Positions 1 to 4,455 of a stretch of DNA of 5,858 bases are shown piece by piece. Made by a program: the position numbers and the translations under genes. Source of the DNA: Bacteroidales bacterium UBA1237 (GTDB lineage Bacteria; Bacteroidota; Bacteroidia; Bacteroidales; UBA932). The DNA is taken from the NCBI GenBank assembly GCA_002308935.1, contig DBWN01000162.1, positions 1 to 5,858 on the forward strand, given 5' to 3'. The first letter of the stretch is position 1. Every line of letters begins with the position of its first letter. The notes below the pieces were generated by a model. That model saw only the letters and a program-made list of their open reading frames with translations. It ran no database searches and was not told where the DNA came from.

Positions 1-374
1 GGAGTGAGCCTGCCGTTCATTCCGTCATGCTTTTCATTGACCATTCTGGCCTCTTCCAGAAGGGATTCGCCGTCGGAGGTGAGGATACCTTCAGCCTTCG
101 CTGTCTCAAGGCTTTTTATCAGTCCCTCATAGACAGGACCGCCCCAGTCCGAGCGTGAACCGTGACGGCCGTAATGGCTGATGTAAAACGGCTTGTAACC
201 CTTAGGAGCCTTGGTGTCATGGATCGGTCCGAATTCATAGGAATTCGTGTTGATTCCGGCACGGGTGTGGTCTTCCTGAAGGATCCTCATGAACTCAGGA
301 TTGTAATCCAGCTGAGCAAGAGCGGAAGCGCAGATGCCGATGGCGGACAAGACCGCCAAAATACGTCTATTCAT
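1..374 (-). CDS. Secreted histidine-type phosphatase, N-terminal 124 residues (cut by the window edge)
   Basis: Reading leftward from the ATG at 374-372, the frame stays open to the window edge, so only the N-terminal part is present. Residues 1-20 form a signal peptide (basic MNRR, hydrophobic core, ASALA before Q21), so the product should be exported to the periplasm or beyond. Residues 67-74 read HYGRHGSR, the phosphate-binding motif of the histidine phosphatase superfamily; H71 would be the nucleophile that forms phosphohistidine. The motif continues SDWGG instead of the RxP of classical acid phosphatases. Bacteroidota phosphatases of the MINPP/phytase-like branch are a plausible home, but the second half with the catalytic HD or HAE motif is missing, so substrate cannot be told. 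The gene starts 36 bp after the stop of the exported protein gene and is probably co-transcribed with it. No Shine-Dalgarno is visible; the start follows an A-rich stretch. Confidence 0.85.
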   Translation of the reverse strand, partial: MNRRILAVLSAIGICASALAQLDYNPEFMRILQEDHTRAGINTNSYEFGPIHDTKAPKGYKPFYISHYGRHGSRSDWGGPVYEGLIKSLETAKAEGILTSDGESLLEEARMVNEKHDGMNGRLT

Positions 375-410
375 TTTAACAGGTTTTAGATAAGTCAGTG
401 GAGAACGCTA

Positions 411-1625
411 TTACGAACGTCTCATATTCTTGGTAGCGAGATTGACCCTCACCTTGAAAGTTGTCCTCCCCTTGTAATAGAAGAGATCAAGTGTGTTGTC
501 GTTCTCGAAATATATCGTATTGAGGAGCTGGTCCCTGTTACGGTTCTTGCATACTGGTTCGCACCAAACGAGGATGTAGTCCTGGGTTGACTTGGAATAT
601 GCGCAGATCATCGTGTATCCGCGAAGATCGAAAAGTGCCGCATTGAAGTTCCTGCCGTTTTCCTTCTTTGTCTTCTTGTACATTTCAACAATGGAACTCT
701 CGGGATCAAGAGCACCGAAACGTACCGTTCTGGCCGTGGTCTGTGCATCAGGATTCTTATCCAGCCACCAAGCGATAGACTCATCTGTAAGAAGATCAGC
801 CCTGGATATTTCCTTCAAAAGAGGGTTGGATGATATCTTTGAGAGAAGCCAAGTGAGCTGAGAAGTCATAAGACCGCCTGAAAGAGCCTCCAGGCATTGT
901 CCTTCTATATATTTTCCGTCTTTGGAAGAAAGTTCCTTGCCGTAGAACATGGCGTTATGGAACACTCCGTTCTCCATGTCATAAAGCGCTTCCACCCATT
1001 CCTTCTCCGCTGACTCACCTTCATTCTCATAAGCGAAGGAGAGAAGGGACGAGGAGCCGATCCTTACGACTTCAAGATTTCCTTTGAGGCTGGACGGTTT
1101 GAGGTCGGAAAGTGTGTGCACTAGTACAGCGACTGGATCGGCATCGGGTTTCCCGTCAAGAGAGAGGCTCTGAAGAGTGATAGCGCCATCCTTCAGACGT
1201 ACAGCCATAACATGGTCAACGTTGTCCTTTCTCCAACCCACGGCGTCATCATAATCTGATGCGGCTTTCTTGGCCTCCTCCTTGGAAAGAGGACTGGTAT
1301 TGTGGGAAAGGATCAGAGCTGCGATCTGCTCCGAAAGAGGAGAATCGGGATGTGCCTGAGCAAATGCTTTGACCGCCATGGCGTCATCCTTGTCAACCTT
1401 CGAGAAAAGCTCAGTATCCCTCAAAAGGAGTATCTCTTCTGCATATGATGAGGAAGGGAATTTGGCGAGGAACTTGTCGTACGCTTTGACTGAAGGTTTT
1501 TTCATCGTCTTGGTGTAAAGCTTCGTCTCAGCAGGAGTCTGAGCGCTCACAACCAAGGGAAGAGCGACCTGAATGAAGGCTGCCGCAGCAATGGCTGCTA
1601 TGGTTTTGGAATTGAATATTCTCAT
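411..1625 (-). CDS. Exported protein of unknown function with TPR-like N-terminal motifs, 404 aa
   Basis: I do not recognise a named family. The chosen start gives a standard signal peptide (MRIFNSK, then a hydrophobic run, cleavage likely after VVSA, before Q29). The reading frame extends 21 codons further upstream, but that longer start lies next to the -33 box of the promoter at 1653-1684 and buries the signal peptide, so I reject it. After the signal, residues about 46-68 (YDKFLAKFPSSSYAEEI) and 84-105 (FAQAHPDSPLSEQI) resemble the short helical repeats of TPR proteins such as BamD-like lipoproteins. The remaining roughly 280 residues look like a mixed alpha/beta domain with no motif I can name. 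There is no lipobox cysteine, so it is probably soluble in the periplasm. It heads a leftward unit with the secreted phosphatase, suggesting work in the same compartment. Confidence 0.85.
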   Translation of the reverse strand: MRIFNSKTIAAIAAAAFIQVALPLVVSAQTPAETKLYTKTMKKPSVKAYDKFLAKFPSSSYAEEILLLRDTELFSKVDKDDAMAVKAFAQAHPDSPLSEQIAALILSHNTSPLSKEEAKKAASDYDDAVGWRKDNVDHVMAVRLKDGAITLQSLSLDGKPDADPVAVLVHTLSDLKPSSLKGNLEVVRIGSSSLLSFAYENEGESAEKEWVEALYDMENGVFHNAMFYGKELSSKDGKYIEGQCLEALSGGLMTSQLTWLLSKISSNPLLKEISRADLLTDESIAWWLDKNPDAQTTARTVRFGALDPESSIVEMYKKTKKENGRNFNAALFDLRGYTMICAYSKSTQDYILVWCEPVCKNRNRDQLLNTIYFENDNTLDLFYYKGRTTFKVRVNLATKNMRRS

Positions 1626-1652
1626 CTTGAAAGGCGTTTTCCTAAGTGAACA

Positions 1653-1684
1653 GCAAATATCGTACTTTATTGACAAGAAACAAA
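1653..1684 (-). promoter_or_regulatory. Bacteroidota-type promoter for the leftward exported-protein and phosphatase unit
   Basis: On the minus strand a TTTG box (1684-1681) is followed by exactly 19 bp and then GATATTTGC (1661-1653). This matches the Bacteroidota housekeeping consensus TTTG-N19-TAnnTTTGC except for the first base of the -7 element. A start site near 1647-1650 would give a leader of about 20-25 nt before the ATG at 1625. The placement decides the start of that gene, since an upstream ATG at 1688 would not be transcribed. Confidence 0.65.
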
Positions 1685-1890
1685 ACAACAGTTGACGACA
1701 GCAGGCGCCATGGCTTCAAACCTTACCTCATATGAATCTTCTCCATCCATAATCCCTGAGTGGCGTACCCCATGGCATCCTCCTGTACCAAAGCAACCGC
1801 TCGGCTGCACTTTCAGCGAAAGGAACTTTCCGATAATCTGAATAGACAGTGCAGGTAAAGTAACGCTAATCCCGGCGGTTACGGCGGCAA

Positions 1891-1940
1891 ATGTCCCCTA
1901 CATATATGACAGTATTTGTCATGCTGCATTTTTTGGACAT
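1891..1940. repeat. Nested inverted repeat in the non-coding stretch
   Basis: Outer arms ATGTCC (1891-1896) and GGACAT (1935-1940) enclose inner arms ATGACA (1906-1911) and TGTCAT (1917-1922) with a 5-nt loop. The arms are perfect but short. It could be a regulator site or a folded RNA; nothing else in 1689-2050 is recognisable as a gene or a known element. Confidence 0.35.
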
Positions 1941-2063
1941 GATTATTCCTTTCATCTTGGCGAAATGCCAAAAACATGAGTAAATAGTGCATCAAAAACC
2001 ATTGTCAGGATGCTCAACTTGAAAGGAATGCCCAGAACGCTTCCGATAAACAGAAGAATTCGC

Positions 2064-2072
2064 TATATTTGC
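2064..2072 (+). promoter_or_regulatory. Consensus -7 element upstream of the hairpin-rich stretch
   Basis: TATATTTGC matches the Bacteroidota -7 consensus TAnnTTTGC at every fixed position. The -33 box is weak: 19 bp upstream lies TTCC (2041-2044), which shares only TT with TTTG. Transcription would begin near 2077-2080. No protein gene follows for more than 400 bp, so the transcript would be either a small RNA or a long leader for the HTH gene at 2503. Confidence 0.45.
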
Positions 2073-2077
2073 ACTAA

Positions 2078-2305
2078 GAAAAATACGGCATGCCGCGAGG
2101 CATGCATGACGATACGACTCAAGCGTATTATCTTCGTTCCGGATCAAATATCACTACAATTCCAAACTATTCACGGTATGACGATATGCGCCTGCGCCTT
2201 CGGTGCAGGCGTCATACACGGGGAATAGAGGAGTAGTGACCTTTTGATACCGTTATGTCTCCTGCACCTTTTGATAATGAAAGGTTCTTCCCAGGAGACC
2301 GCCAC
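2078..2305 (+). ncRNA. Candidate structured RNA or long leader, family unknown
   Basis: This stretch lacks a convincing reading frame but carries several hairpins after a consensus -7 element. Hairpin 1: GCATGCC/GGCATGC (2088-2094 with 2099-2105), closed by a GCGA tetraloop of the GNRA type. Hairpin 2: ATACG/CGTAT (2112-2116 with 2124-2128). Hairpin 3: lower stem GTATGAC/GTCATAC (2176-2182 with 2211-2217), a 7-nt bulge on the 5' side, and a 9-bp upper stem (2190-2198 with 2202-2210, one G-U pair). Hairpin 4: GTCTCCTG/CAGGAGAC (2257-2264 with 2292-2299), holding an inner stem ACCTTT/AAAGGT (2266-2271 with 2280-2285). Two segments are duplicated: ATGACGATA (2106 and 2178) and ACCTTTTGATA (2239 and 2266). 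I could not match the core of a known riboswitch, RNase P, tmRNA, SRP RNA or tRNA, and the 3' end is undefined. The RNA call is inference from structure and promoter. Confidence 0.35.
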
Positions 2306-2353
2306 AGAAAATCTTATACCCACTGCTTTCTGACCATCTATTCACCTGTGGCA

Positions 2354-2363
2354 AATTGCAATT
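2354..2363. promoter_or_regulatory. Palindrome AATTGCAATT, possible operator
   Basis: This is a perfect 10-bp palindrome 140 bp before the HTH gene at 2503. The identical 10-mer occurs at 4419-4428, over the -33 box of the DUF389 promoter. Two copies of one 10-bp palindrome, both in intergenic DNA, suggest a shared binding site, but no promoter is visible around this copy. Confidence 0.3.
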
Positions 2364-2422
2364 AAAGGAACCGCAGAAGGTCCATTCCAAGGGATACATC
2401 AGCTTTCATTGTTAATACCCTC

Positions 2423-2460
2423 AAGCCCTCCTCTCAGGGCTTAAGGCCCGAACCGGCCTT
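2423..2460. promoter_or_regulatory. Two adjacent hairpins before the HTH gene
   Basis: AAGCCCT (2423-2429) pairs with AGGGCTT (2436-2442) across 6 nt. Immediately after it AAGGCC (2443-2448) pairs with GGCCTT (2455-2460) across 6 nt. Both stems are perfect. The second is followed only by TTATCTT, not a solid T-run, so it is at best a weak terminator. They could end the candidate RNA upstream, act as a leader structure, or be a binding site for the HTH protein encoded 43 bp further on. Confidence 0.4.
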
Positions 2461-2502
2461 TATCTTCAAATGTTGGAAAACTGAAAAGACAGGAAAAAAC
2501 TA

Positions 2503-2844
2503 ATGCAACAGACTTTAGAGAAAGCGCGACAATTGTTGAGCCTGATGAGCTCGAACGTAAACTACAATCTGGATGACTTGGCCAAGAGGACGGGAGTATC
2601 AAAAAGGACGATACAGAGGTATCTGAGTTCGTTCCGTGAGGCTGGCATAGAGGTGTCAAGCGGAAAGGATGGACGTCACGTAAGCTATCCGGAAGAAACG
2701 GCACACGACAATGATGGTTCCATTTTCCTGTCTGATGATGAAGCCAAAGCACTCCTGAAGATTCTGAACAGTTCCGATGATGAAAGCGAGATAAAAAAGA
2801 CTCTTCTGAAGAAAATCTCAGCACTCCAAGAGAAAAAGCTATAA
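2503..2844 (+). CDS. Short helix-turn-helix regulator resembling the N-terminus of WYL-type proteins, 113 aa
   Basis: Residues 22-43 (NLDDLAKRTGVSKRTIQRY) are a clear helix-turn-helix, followed by a wing-like stretch at about 44-62, as in the HTH_11/DeoR-like domains that open YafY-type WYL regulators. Residues 75-88 (FLSDDEAKALLKIL) resemble the linker found just before the WYL domain in that family. The protein then ends after an acidic and basic helical tail, so the ligand-sensing WYL domain, normally making such proteins about 230-330 aa, is absent. The next gene is an intact unrelated phosphatase, with no remnant of a WYL domain between them. It is therefore likely a naturally short DNA-binding protein rather than a recent truncation. 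The start has AGGA (2491-2494) 8 nt before the ATG. Its target is unknown; control of its own unit is the simplest guess. Confidence 0.8.
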   Translation: MQQTLEKARQLLSLMSSNVNYNLDDLAKRTGVSKRTIQRYLSSFREAGIEVSSGKDGRHVSYPEETAHDNDGSIFLSDDEAKALLKILNSSDDESEIKKTLLKKISALQEKKL

Positions 2845-2871
2845 ATTTGCAGAAGGATCATCTCCTGCAAA
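2842..2871 (+). promoter_or_regulatory. Intercistronic hairpin overlapping a perfect -7 element
   Basis: TTTGCAG (2846-2852) and CTGCAAA (2865-2871) form a perfect 7-bp stem with a 12-nt loop, 3 nt before the HAD gene ATG. The only Shine-Dalgarno-like run, AAGGA (2853-2857), sits in the loop; it is 17 nt from the ATG in linear sequence but would be brought close by folding. TAAATTTGC (2842-2850) also matches the Bacteroidota -7 consensus perfectly and overlaps the HTH stop codon, though no -33 box lies 19-21 bp upstream. Either function, both, or neither may be real. Confidence 0.4.
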
Positions 2872-2874
2872 CTG

Positions 2875-3540
2875 ATGGAACATTTTTCGACACTGATACT
2901 GGATTTTGACGGGACGATCGCCGACTCCGTGGAAGGCATCGTCTCCACTTCGATGTCAACGCTCAAGGAGCTGTCAATCCCCCCTGTCTCAAGGGAGGAG
3001 GTAATCTCCCTTATCGGGCTCCCCCTCACCGAGATGTTCCGGCGGATGAGTTCATCTGATGATGAATCATTCCTTACACTTTGCACAGACACCTACAGGA
3101 GAATCTTCAAAGAAAGGGCCCTGGATTCAATAACTCTGTTCCCAGGAGTAAAAGAATCCCTTTTCGATCTTCATAAGAAAGGAATATCGCTCAATATCGC
3201 TTCAAGCCGCAGCAGGGGTTCCATATACCATATATTGGAAAAAGAGGGCATGATGTCCCTCTTCGACACGATTCTAGGCGTGGGCGAAGTAACCCTCCAC
3301 AAACCTCATCCTGAAATGGTTCTGAAAATCCTTGCAGAAAGGGGCGTCCGGCCAGAAGAATCTCTGATGGTGGGAGACACTACTTTCGACATCATGATGG
3401 GACATGCCGCAGGATGCCCCGGATGCGGAGTCACTTACGGCAACCATTCAAGAGAGACTCTAATGAGTTCTTCTCCCGAATTCATAATCGATTCTTTTCC
3501 TGAGATTGAGGGCATAATCATCGGCACATCAGTAAAATAG
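2875..3540 (+). CDS. HAD superfamily hydrolase, phosphoglycolate phosphatase-like, 221 aa
   Basis: All four HAD motifs are present. Motif I is DFDGT at residues 10-14, with D10 the nucleophile and D12 the acid/base. Motif II is the serine of NIASSR (S110). Motif III is K143 in HKPHPE. Motif IV is GDTTFD at 167-172, with D168 and D172 binding magnesium. Residues about 17-85 form the small helical cap of the C1 type, placing it in subfamily IA with phosphoglycolate phosphatase, beta-phosphoglucomutase and PpaX-like pyrophosphatases. The length fits that group. The exact substrate cannot be read from sequence; a cytoplasmic small-molecule phosphatase is the safe call. A CPGC pair at 181-184 is a small oddity in the stretch where relatives usually read GVPT or similar. 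It follows the short HTH gene by 30 bp and is probably co-transcribed with it. Confidence 0.88.
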   Translation: MEHFSTLILDFDGTIADSVEGIVSTSMSTLKELSIPPVSREEVISLIGLPLTEMFRRMSSSDDESFLTLCTDTYRRIFKERALDSITLFPGVKESLFDLHKKGISLNIASSRSRGSIYHILEKEGMMSLFDTILGVGEVTLHKPHPEMVLKILAERGVRPEESLMVGDTTFDIMMGHAAGCPGCGVTYGNHSRETLMSSSPEFIIDSFPEIEGIIIGTSVK

Positions 3541-3561
3541 GCACAGAAACAGTAATTCCTA

Positions 3562-3593
3562 TTGCAAAAGTTCAAAAAAATTCACACTTTTGC
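3562..3593 (+). promoter_or_regulatory. Probable promoter of the second HTH gene, inside an inverted repeat
   Basis: TTG (3562-3564), a 20-bp spacer and CACTTTTGC (3585-3593) give a Bacteroidota-type promoter with one mismatch in the -7 element (C for the first T). The same DNA is an inverted repeat: GCAAAAGT (3564-3571) with ACTTTTGC (3586-3593), extended by one T-G and one T-A pair to 3562/3595. A dimeric repressor binding this repeat would cover both boxes; the HTH protein encoded just downstream is a natural candidate. The repeat could also act as a weak terminator for the HAD gene, though it lacks a following T-run. Confidence 0.45.
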
Positions 3594-3598
3594 GAATC

Positions 3599-3649
3599 AG
3601 GTGACAAATGTCCTTCTCTTTGGTGATCCGAAGAGAGACGGGATCACCT
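3599..3649 (+). promoter_or_regulatory. Leader with mutually exclusive hairpins before the second HTH gene
   Basis: The strongest stem is GGTGATCC (3622-3629) with GGATCACC (3641-3648), 8 perfect pairs and an 11-nt loop. An alternative stem, TTCTCTT (3614-3620, shown 5' to 3') with AAGAGAG (3631-3637, one G-U pair), places GGTGATCC in its loop and excludes the first. AGGTGA (3599-3604) can also pair with TCACCT (3644-3649). Competing pairings are typical of attenuators, but there is no T-run after the stems and the ATG is 36 nt away. Confidence 0.35.
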
Positions 3650-3684
3650 CTTAGAATGCTACTCTAACTATTAACACTACTGAT

Positions 3685-4008
3685 ATGACTAGGAACGATT
3701 TGAACGGCTCCAATGGAGCCAACAAGTCCCCTTCAGGAGACAGAGGTGCGACAAAACGTCGCAGATATGTCCAGACAAAGCCTGACAACCGCGGAAAGCG
3801 GCTGAAGCCTTTCAGGGACTGCCTGATGGACAAAAACATGACCGTCACGGAATTCGCCAGCCGACTGGGGTTGAGCAGGCAGACTATCAACTTCCGCTGG
3901 AATTCTGATGACTGCACGATCTCCAATGCCGAAGAAATGGCTGAGGTCCTCGGTTACAAGTTCACTTGGAAGCTTGAACCGCTTGTGAAGGATTTCGGGG
4001 AAGAATGA
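3685..4008 (+). CDS. Small helix-turn-helix DNA-binding protein with a basic N-terminal tail, 107 aa
   Basis: The first 42 residues look disordered and rich in Gly, Asn, Lys and Arg (KRRRY at 24-28, RGKRLK at 36-41). The rest is compact: helix 42-50, then helix-turn-helix at about 53-75 (TVTEFASRLGLSRQTINF), where the second helix should enter the DNA groove, then a helix at about 80-90 ending in LGYKFTWKLEP. This is the layout of XRE/Cro-like domains in which a helix ending in ALGY closes the fold. No partner domain is present. There is no Shine-Dalgarno; the start follows an AT-rich leader. Internal Met codons at 48 and 52 would remove part of the fold, so the first ATG is preferred. The gene stands alone, with its own promoter and a terminator 29 bp after the stop. 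Its target is unknown; the inverted repeat over its own promoter suggests self-control. Confidence 0.8.
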   Translation: MTRNDLNGSNGANKSPSGDRGATKRRRYVQTKPDNRGKRLKPFRDCLMDKNMTVTEFASRLGLSRQTINFRWNSDDCTISNAEEMAEVLGYKFTWKLEPLVKDFGEE

Positions 4009-4036
4009 CCTCTCCGGAAGTGTAAGAAGACGAATC

Positions 4037-4059
4037 AAGGAGGCAGAAGCCTCCTTTTT
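4037..4059 (+). terminator. Intrinsic terminator after the second HTH gene
   Basis: AAGGAGGC (4037-4044) pairs perfectly with GCCTCCTT (4049-4056) across an AGAA tetraloop, followed by a TTTTT run (4055-4059). It lies 29 bp after the HTH stop. Read leftward it lacks a good T-run, so it should act mainly on rightward transcripts and keep them out of the convergent HMA gene. Confidence 0.9.
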
Positions 4060-4088
4060 CAGTTGCATTTGACATCACTTAAGAATCG

Positions 4089-4304
4089 TCATCGATTCAC
4101 TTCTATTGGTGTGAAACCTGCTTTTTTGATCACTCCCATTATGTCCTCGTCTGTGACAGAACTCCCCTGCTCGAGGTTGAATTCCGCTTCCTTGAGGATA
4201 TGGTCCGCTCTTGCGTCCGTCACTCCCGGAATGTCTTCCAAAAATTTCTTGAGCCTGGCCTCACAGTGCTGGCAGGCCATTCCTTCCACTCTGACTTTCA
4301 CCAT
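4089..4304 (-). CDS. Heavy-metal-associated (HMA) domain protein, copper-chaperone-like, 71 aa
   Basis: The whole protein is one HMA domain (beta-alpha-beta-beta-alpha-beta). The metal site is GMACQHC at residues 8-14, with C11 and C14 as ligands, matching the MxCxxC motif of CopZ, Atx1 and the metal domains of P1B-type ATPases. A typical second half follows (VTDEDIMGVIKKAGFTPIEV, residues 50-69), and the length is normal for free-standing chaperones. It probably binds Cu(I) in the cytoplasm and passes it to an ATPase or regulator, but no CopA-like pump or copper regulator lies in this window. Copper specificity is inferred from the family; the C-x-x-C site can also hold mercury or zinc. The gene converges on the HTH gene at 3685 and diverges from DUF389. 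No Shine-Dalgarno or clear -33/-7 promoter was found. A 6-bp hairpin (GAATCG/CGATTC, 4083-4098) overlaps its stop codon. Confidence 0.88.
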   Translation of the reverse strand: MVKVRVEGMACQHCEARLKKFLEDIPGVTDARADHILKEAEFNLEQGSSVTDEDIMGVIKKAGFTPIEVNR

Positions 4305-4330
4305 ATAAGAATAAGTTTTATGACATGTAC

Positions 4331-4357
4331 GGCAGTACCGGAAATCTGTCCGGTGCC
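4331..4357 (-). promoter_or_regulatory. GC-rich hairpin upstream of the HMA gene
   Basis: ACCGG (4337-4341) pairs with CCGGT (4350-4354) across 8 nt. GGC (4331-4333) with GCC (4355-4357) extends the stem past a 3-nt bulge. It lies 27-53 nt before the HMA start and stands out in AT-rich DNA. It may be a leader structure or a regulator site for the HMA gene; no metal-regulator consensus is recognisable. Confidence 0.3.
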
Positions 4358-4404
4358 ATGATTAAGCAATACTGCAAAAAACATGCAGACTGTTTGTTGA
4401 AGAG

Positions 4405-4428
4405 TGCATATGCAGAACAATTGCAATT
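4405..4428. promoter_or_regulatory. Two 10-bp palindromes over and beside the DUF389 -33 box, possible operators
   Basis: TGCATATGCA (4405-4414) and AATTGCAATT (4419-4428) are both perfect palindromes, separated by 4 bp. The second covers the TTG of the -33 element and is identical to the site at 2354-2363. GAAC (4415-4418) and GTTC (4431-4434) add a looser repeat around it. Their position fits binding by a repressor or activator of the DUF389 unit. Confidence 0.35.
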
Positions 4429-4451
4429 CCGTTCAAAACCATTACATTTGT
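4421..4451 (+). promoter_or_regulatory. Bacteroidota-type promoter of the DUF389 unit
   Basis: TTG (4421-4423), exactly 19 bp, then TACATTTGT (4443-4451) match the consensus TTTG-N19-TAnnTTTGY with a complete -7 element. Transcription should start about 4-6 nt after 4450, at 4454-4456. That coincides with the annotated ATG at 4456, leaving essentially no leader. Confidence 0.65.
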
Positions 4452-4455
4452 CTTC

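Noticed and set aside
1626..1688. Upstream start adding 21 residues to the exported protein
   Set aside because: The longer N-terminus would bury the signal peptide, and its ATG lies beside the -33 box of a good promoter, so it would not be on the transcript.
1705..1730. TTCAAACC resembling a tRNA T-loop
   Set aside because: The flanking bases do not form a T-stem and no acceptor, D or anticodon arms can be drawn on either strand.
2010..2228. 72-residue rightward open frame in the non-coding stretch
   Set aside because: It starts before the consensus -7 element at 2064 and runs through three hairpins. The protein is low in recognisable structure with no ribosome site. The DNA reads better as RNA structure.
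2286..2310. Cobalamin riboswitch 3' box or RNase P-like CCACAGAAAA
   Set aside because: Each match is about ten bases and stands alone. The expected partner elements (GGGAA with the GGTG-AAATCC core for cobalamin; GAGGAAAGTCC and the 3' core for RNase P) are absent, and the next genes are not B12-related.
2441..2824. 127-residue leftward open frame
   Set aside because: It is opposite the HTH gene for most of its length, rich in Ser and Leu in an antisense manner, and lacks any motif.
2685..3092. 135-residue leftward open frame rich in Ser
   Set aside because: It is an antisense shadow across the HTH and HAD genes, with no domain or ribosome site.
3651..4068. Two leftward open frames of 91 and 111 residues
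   Set aside because: They lie opposite the second HTH gene, and the longer begins inside the rightward terminator region. The HTH gene has a real fold and regulatory signals.
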